This document shows, piece after piece, positions 63,170-64,000 of a stretch of 64,000 nucleotides of DNA (its first letter is position 1; every line of letters starts with the position of its first letter). This stretch comes from Nocardia gamkensis NBRC 108242 (GTDB lineage: Bacteria > Actinomycetota > Actinomycetes > Mycobacteriales > Mycobacteriaceae), in the NCBI RefSeq assembly GCF_001612985.1, contig NZ_BDBM01000010.1:1-64000 (forward strand), in the 5' to 3' direction. The position numbers were made by a program, and so were the translations under genes. A model generated the notes under the pieces. That model did not search any database. It was given only the letters and a program-made list of their open reading frames with translations, and had not been told where the DNA came from.

Positions 63170-64000
63170 CAGGGACCTCCTTATTTTCGGAAACCGACCG
63201 GATCGCACCGGCGAAGCGCTGTCGCGCTGGGGGAGTCGCACTGCTGTTATCGAGACAGCGGCAAATACGCACACCAGACAGCGCATGAACAGCTTCTTTC
63301 GGCCGACAGCACTGATTCGGAGACGAGCAGGGTCTGAGCTTTCGTAGCCTCACCAGGTTTGTCGGTCGCAAATCTCAGCATCTCAGCACCGCTACGTGCG
63401 GGTGCGCCGGTACGCGAATGTCTGCCGATTCGCACCGTGCCACGTACTGAAGGAGAATTGTTCAATTTGCGTTACTCGGTATCCGGTCGAAGATCTCGCT
63501 GGGGTGTCTCCGCACCCCTCGATCTCTGATTGCGGATGAGTTCAGTATGCGTCGAAACTGCACATATTTCGCATGATCAGTACTAACAAATCAGCTACCG
63601 TTCCGCGGTCCGAACTTGCTTCGATACCCGACTCGCGGTCTACTCTGCGGGAAACTTCCGCATAATTTGTTTCTTTCACCGACAAGATTGACGAAACCTA
63701 TCCCTGTGCGGATGACGAGATGCTTCCCCCGGCAGGTTTCATGCCCTAAGGCGTGCGGATGCAAGTGCAGATGCACCACCACCGGGCAGCGCATGCGGCG
63801 GCTGATCATCAGCGGTGTGCCGCCGAGGCCGACAGCCCGATTCGATCGCCCCGCACCATCATGGCAGGGGCCGCGGCGCGCTGGATGAAGCCGCAGCTGG
63901 CGGGAATCGAAAGTTCGTCGGTGCGTTGCGGCATCCGAGCCTCGCCCGCGCTGTCCGGCCTGATCGGTGAGCCGCCCTGCATCGAGCCAGCGGAGTCGAC
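63170..64000. other. Upstream region of the toxin-like operon and right edge
   Basis: About 830 bases without a gene I can support. The part at 63440-63680 is visibly richer in A+T than the rest of the window and may hold the operon promoter. At the extreme right a minus-strand frame (MPQRTDELSIPASCGF, open to the window edge) could be the end of a further gene, but its composition is not convincing. Confidence 0.4.

Noticed and set aside
63170..63286. 39-residue upstream extension of the first toxin-like gene, beginning MRCLVCVFAAVSITAV, as a signal peptide
   Set aside because: The paralogue starts directly at the matching MTELNIGPREL position and a near-consensus AAGGAGGT precedes the shorter start.
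63616..63888. 90-residue plus-strand frame near the right edge
   Set aside because: Composition is irregular (Cys/Arg/Pro-rich), no motif and no start signal.

Overview
The window is high-GC actinobacterial DNA, most consistent with Nocardia or a close mycolic-acid relative. The grounds are a dormancy-type gene set (an Acg-like flavoprotein, a three-domain OtsB1-like protein, a tandem universal stress protein and an Hrp1-like CBS protein), a relic of a mycobacterial-type acyl-ACP desaturase, and many actinomycete regulators and oxidoreductases. I had only the sequence, so family names rest on recognised motifs and not on database searches.

Layout. 1-3.8 kb: a sulfur/thiol module. A CsoR-family repressor that lacks the copper-site His (CstR-like) sits with a DUF302 protein, a divergent one-cysteine DsbA-like oxidoreductase, a Cys-rich small protein and a GyrI-DUF302 fusion, around three operator-like palindromes. 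3.9-10.8 kb: the dormancy and stress block (acg-like, otsB1-like, usp, CBS pair). 10.9-16.1 kb: gene relics mixed with a tandem PAP2 phosphatase and small hypothetical genes. 16.3-30.7 kb: a type II polyketide cluster with KS-alpha, chain-length factor, ACP, didomain aromatase/cyclase, an ActIV-type metallo-hydrolase, an ActIII-type ketoreductase and tailoring oxidoreductases. It also carries its own acetyl-CoA carboxylase genes. It looks damaged: KS-alpha has a one-base frameshift near its start, biotin carboxylase and a SARP activator are both cut off at one shared junction, and a methyltransferase is broken.

31-41.7 kb: a secreted protein, a PLP decarboxylase, an MFS exporter, an AurF-like diiron oxygenase with a divergent TetR gene, then a split ChrB, a chimeric lipoprotein and a FetAB-like ABC pair. 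41.7-58.3 kb: a decay zone. Intact genes (acyl-CoA dehydrogenase, secreted lipase, hydrolase-SRPBCC fusion, choice-of-anchor-K-like protein, MFS, TetR, SDR) alternate with relics of an RDD protein, an integrase, ISL3 and IS3 transposases, a thiolase, a LysR regulator, a carboxylesterase, a nonsense-mutated hydrolase and a frameshifted FAD monooxygenase.

58.3-63.2 kb: an intact three-gene operon on the minus strand. It encodes two paralogous helical proteins of about 393 residues, each with a central hydrophobic hairpin, and an 804-residue protein with long helices, a glycine/alanine-rich hydrophobic segment and a C-terminal beta-rich domain. I read it as a probable multi-component alpha-pore-forming toxin (ClyA/XaxAB-like organisation) and the best candidate here for an undescribed system. 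The last 0.8 kb is its upstream region and unassigned sequence.
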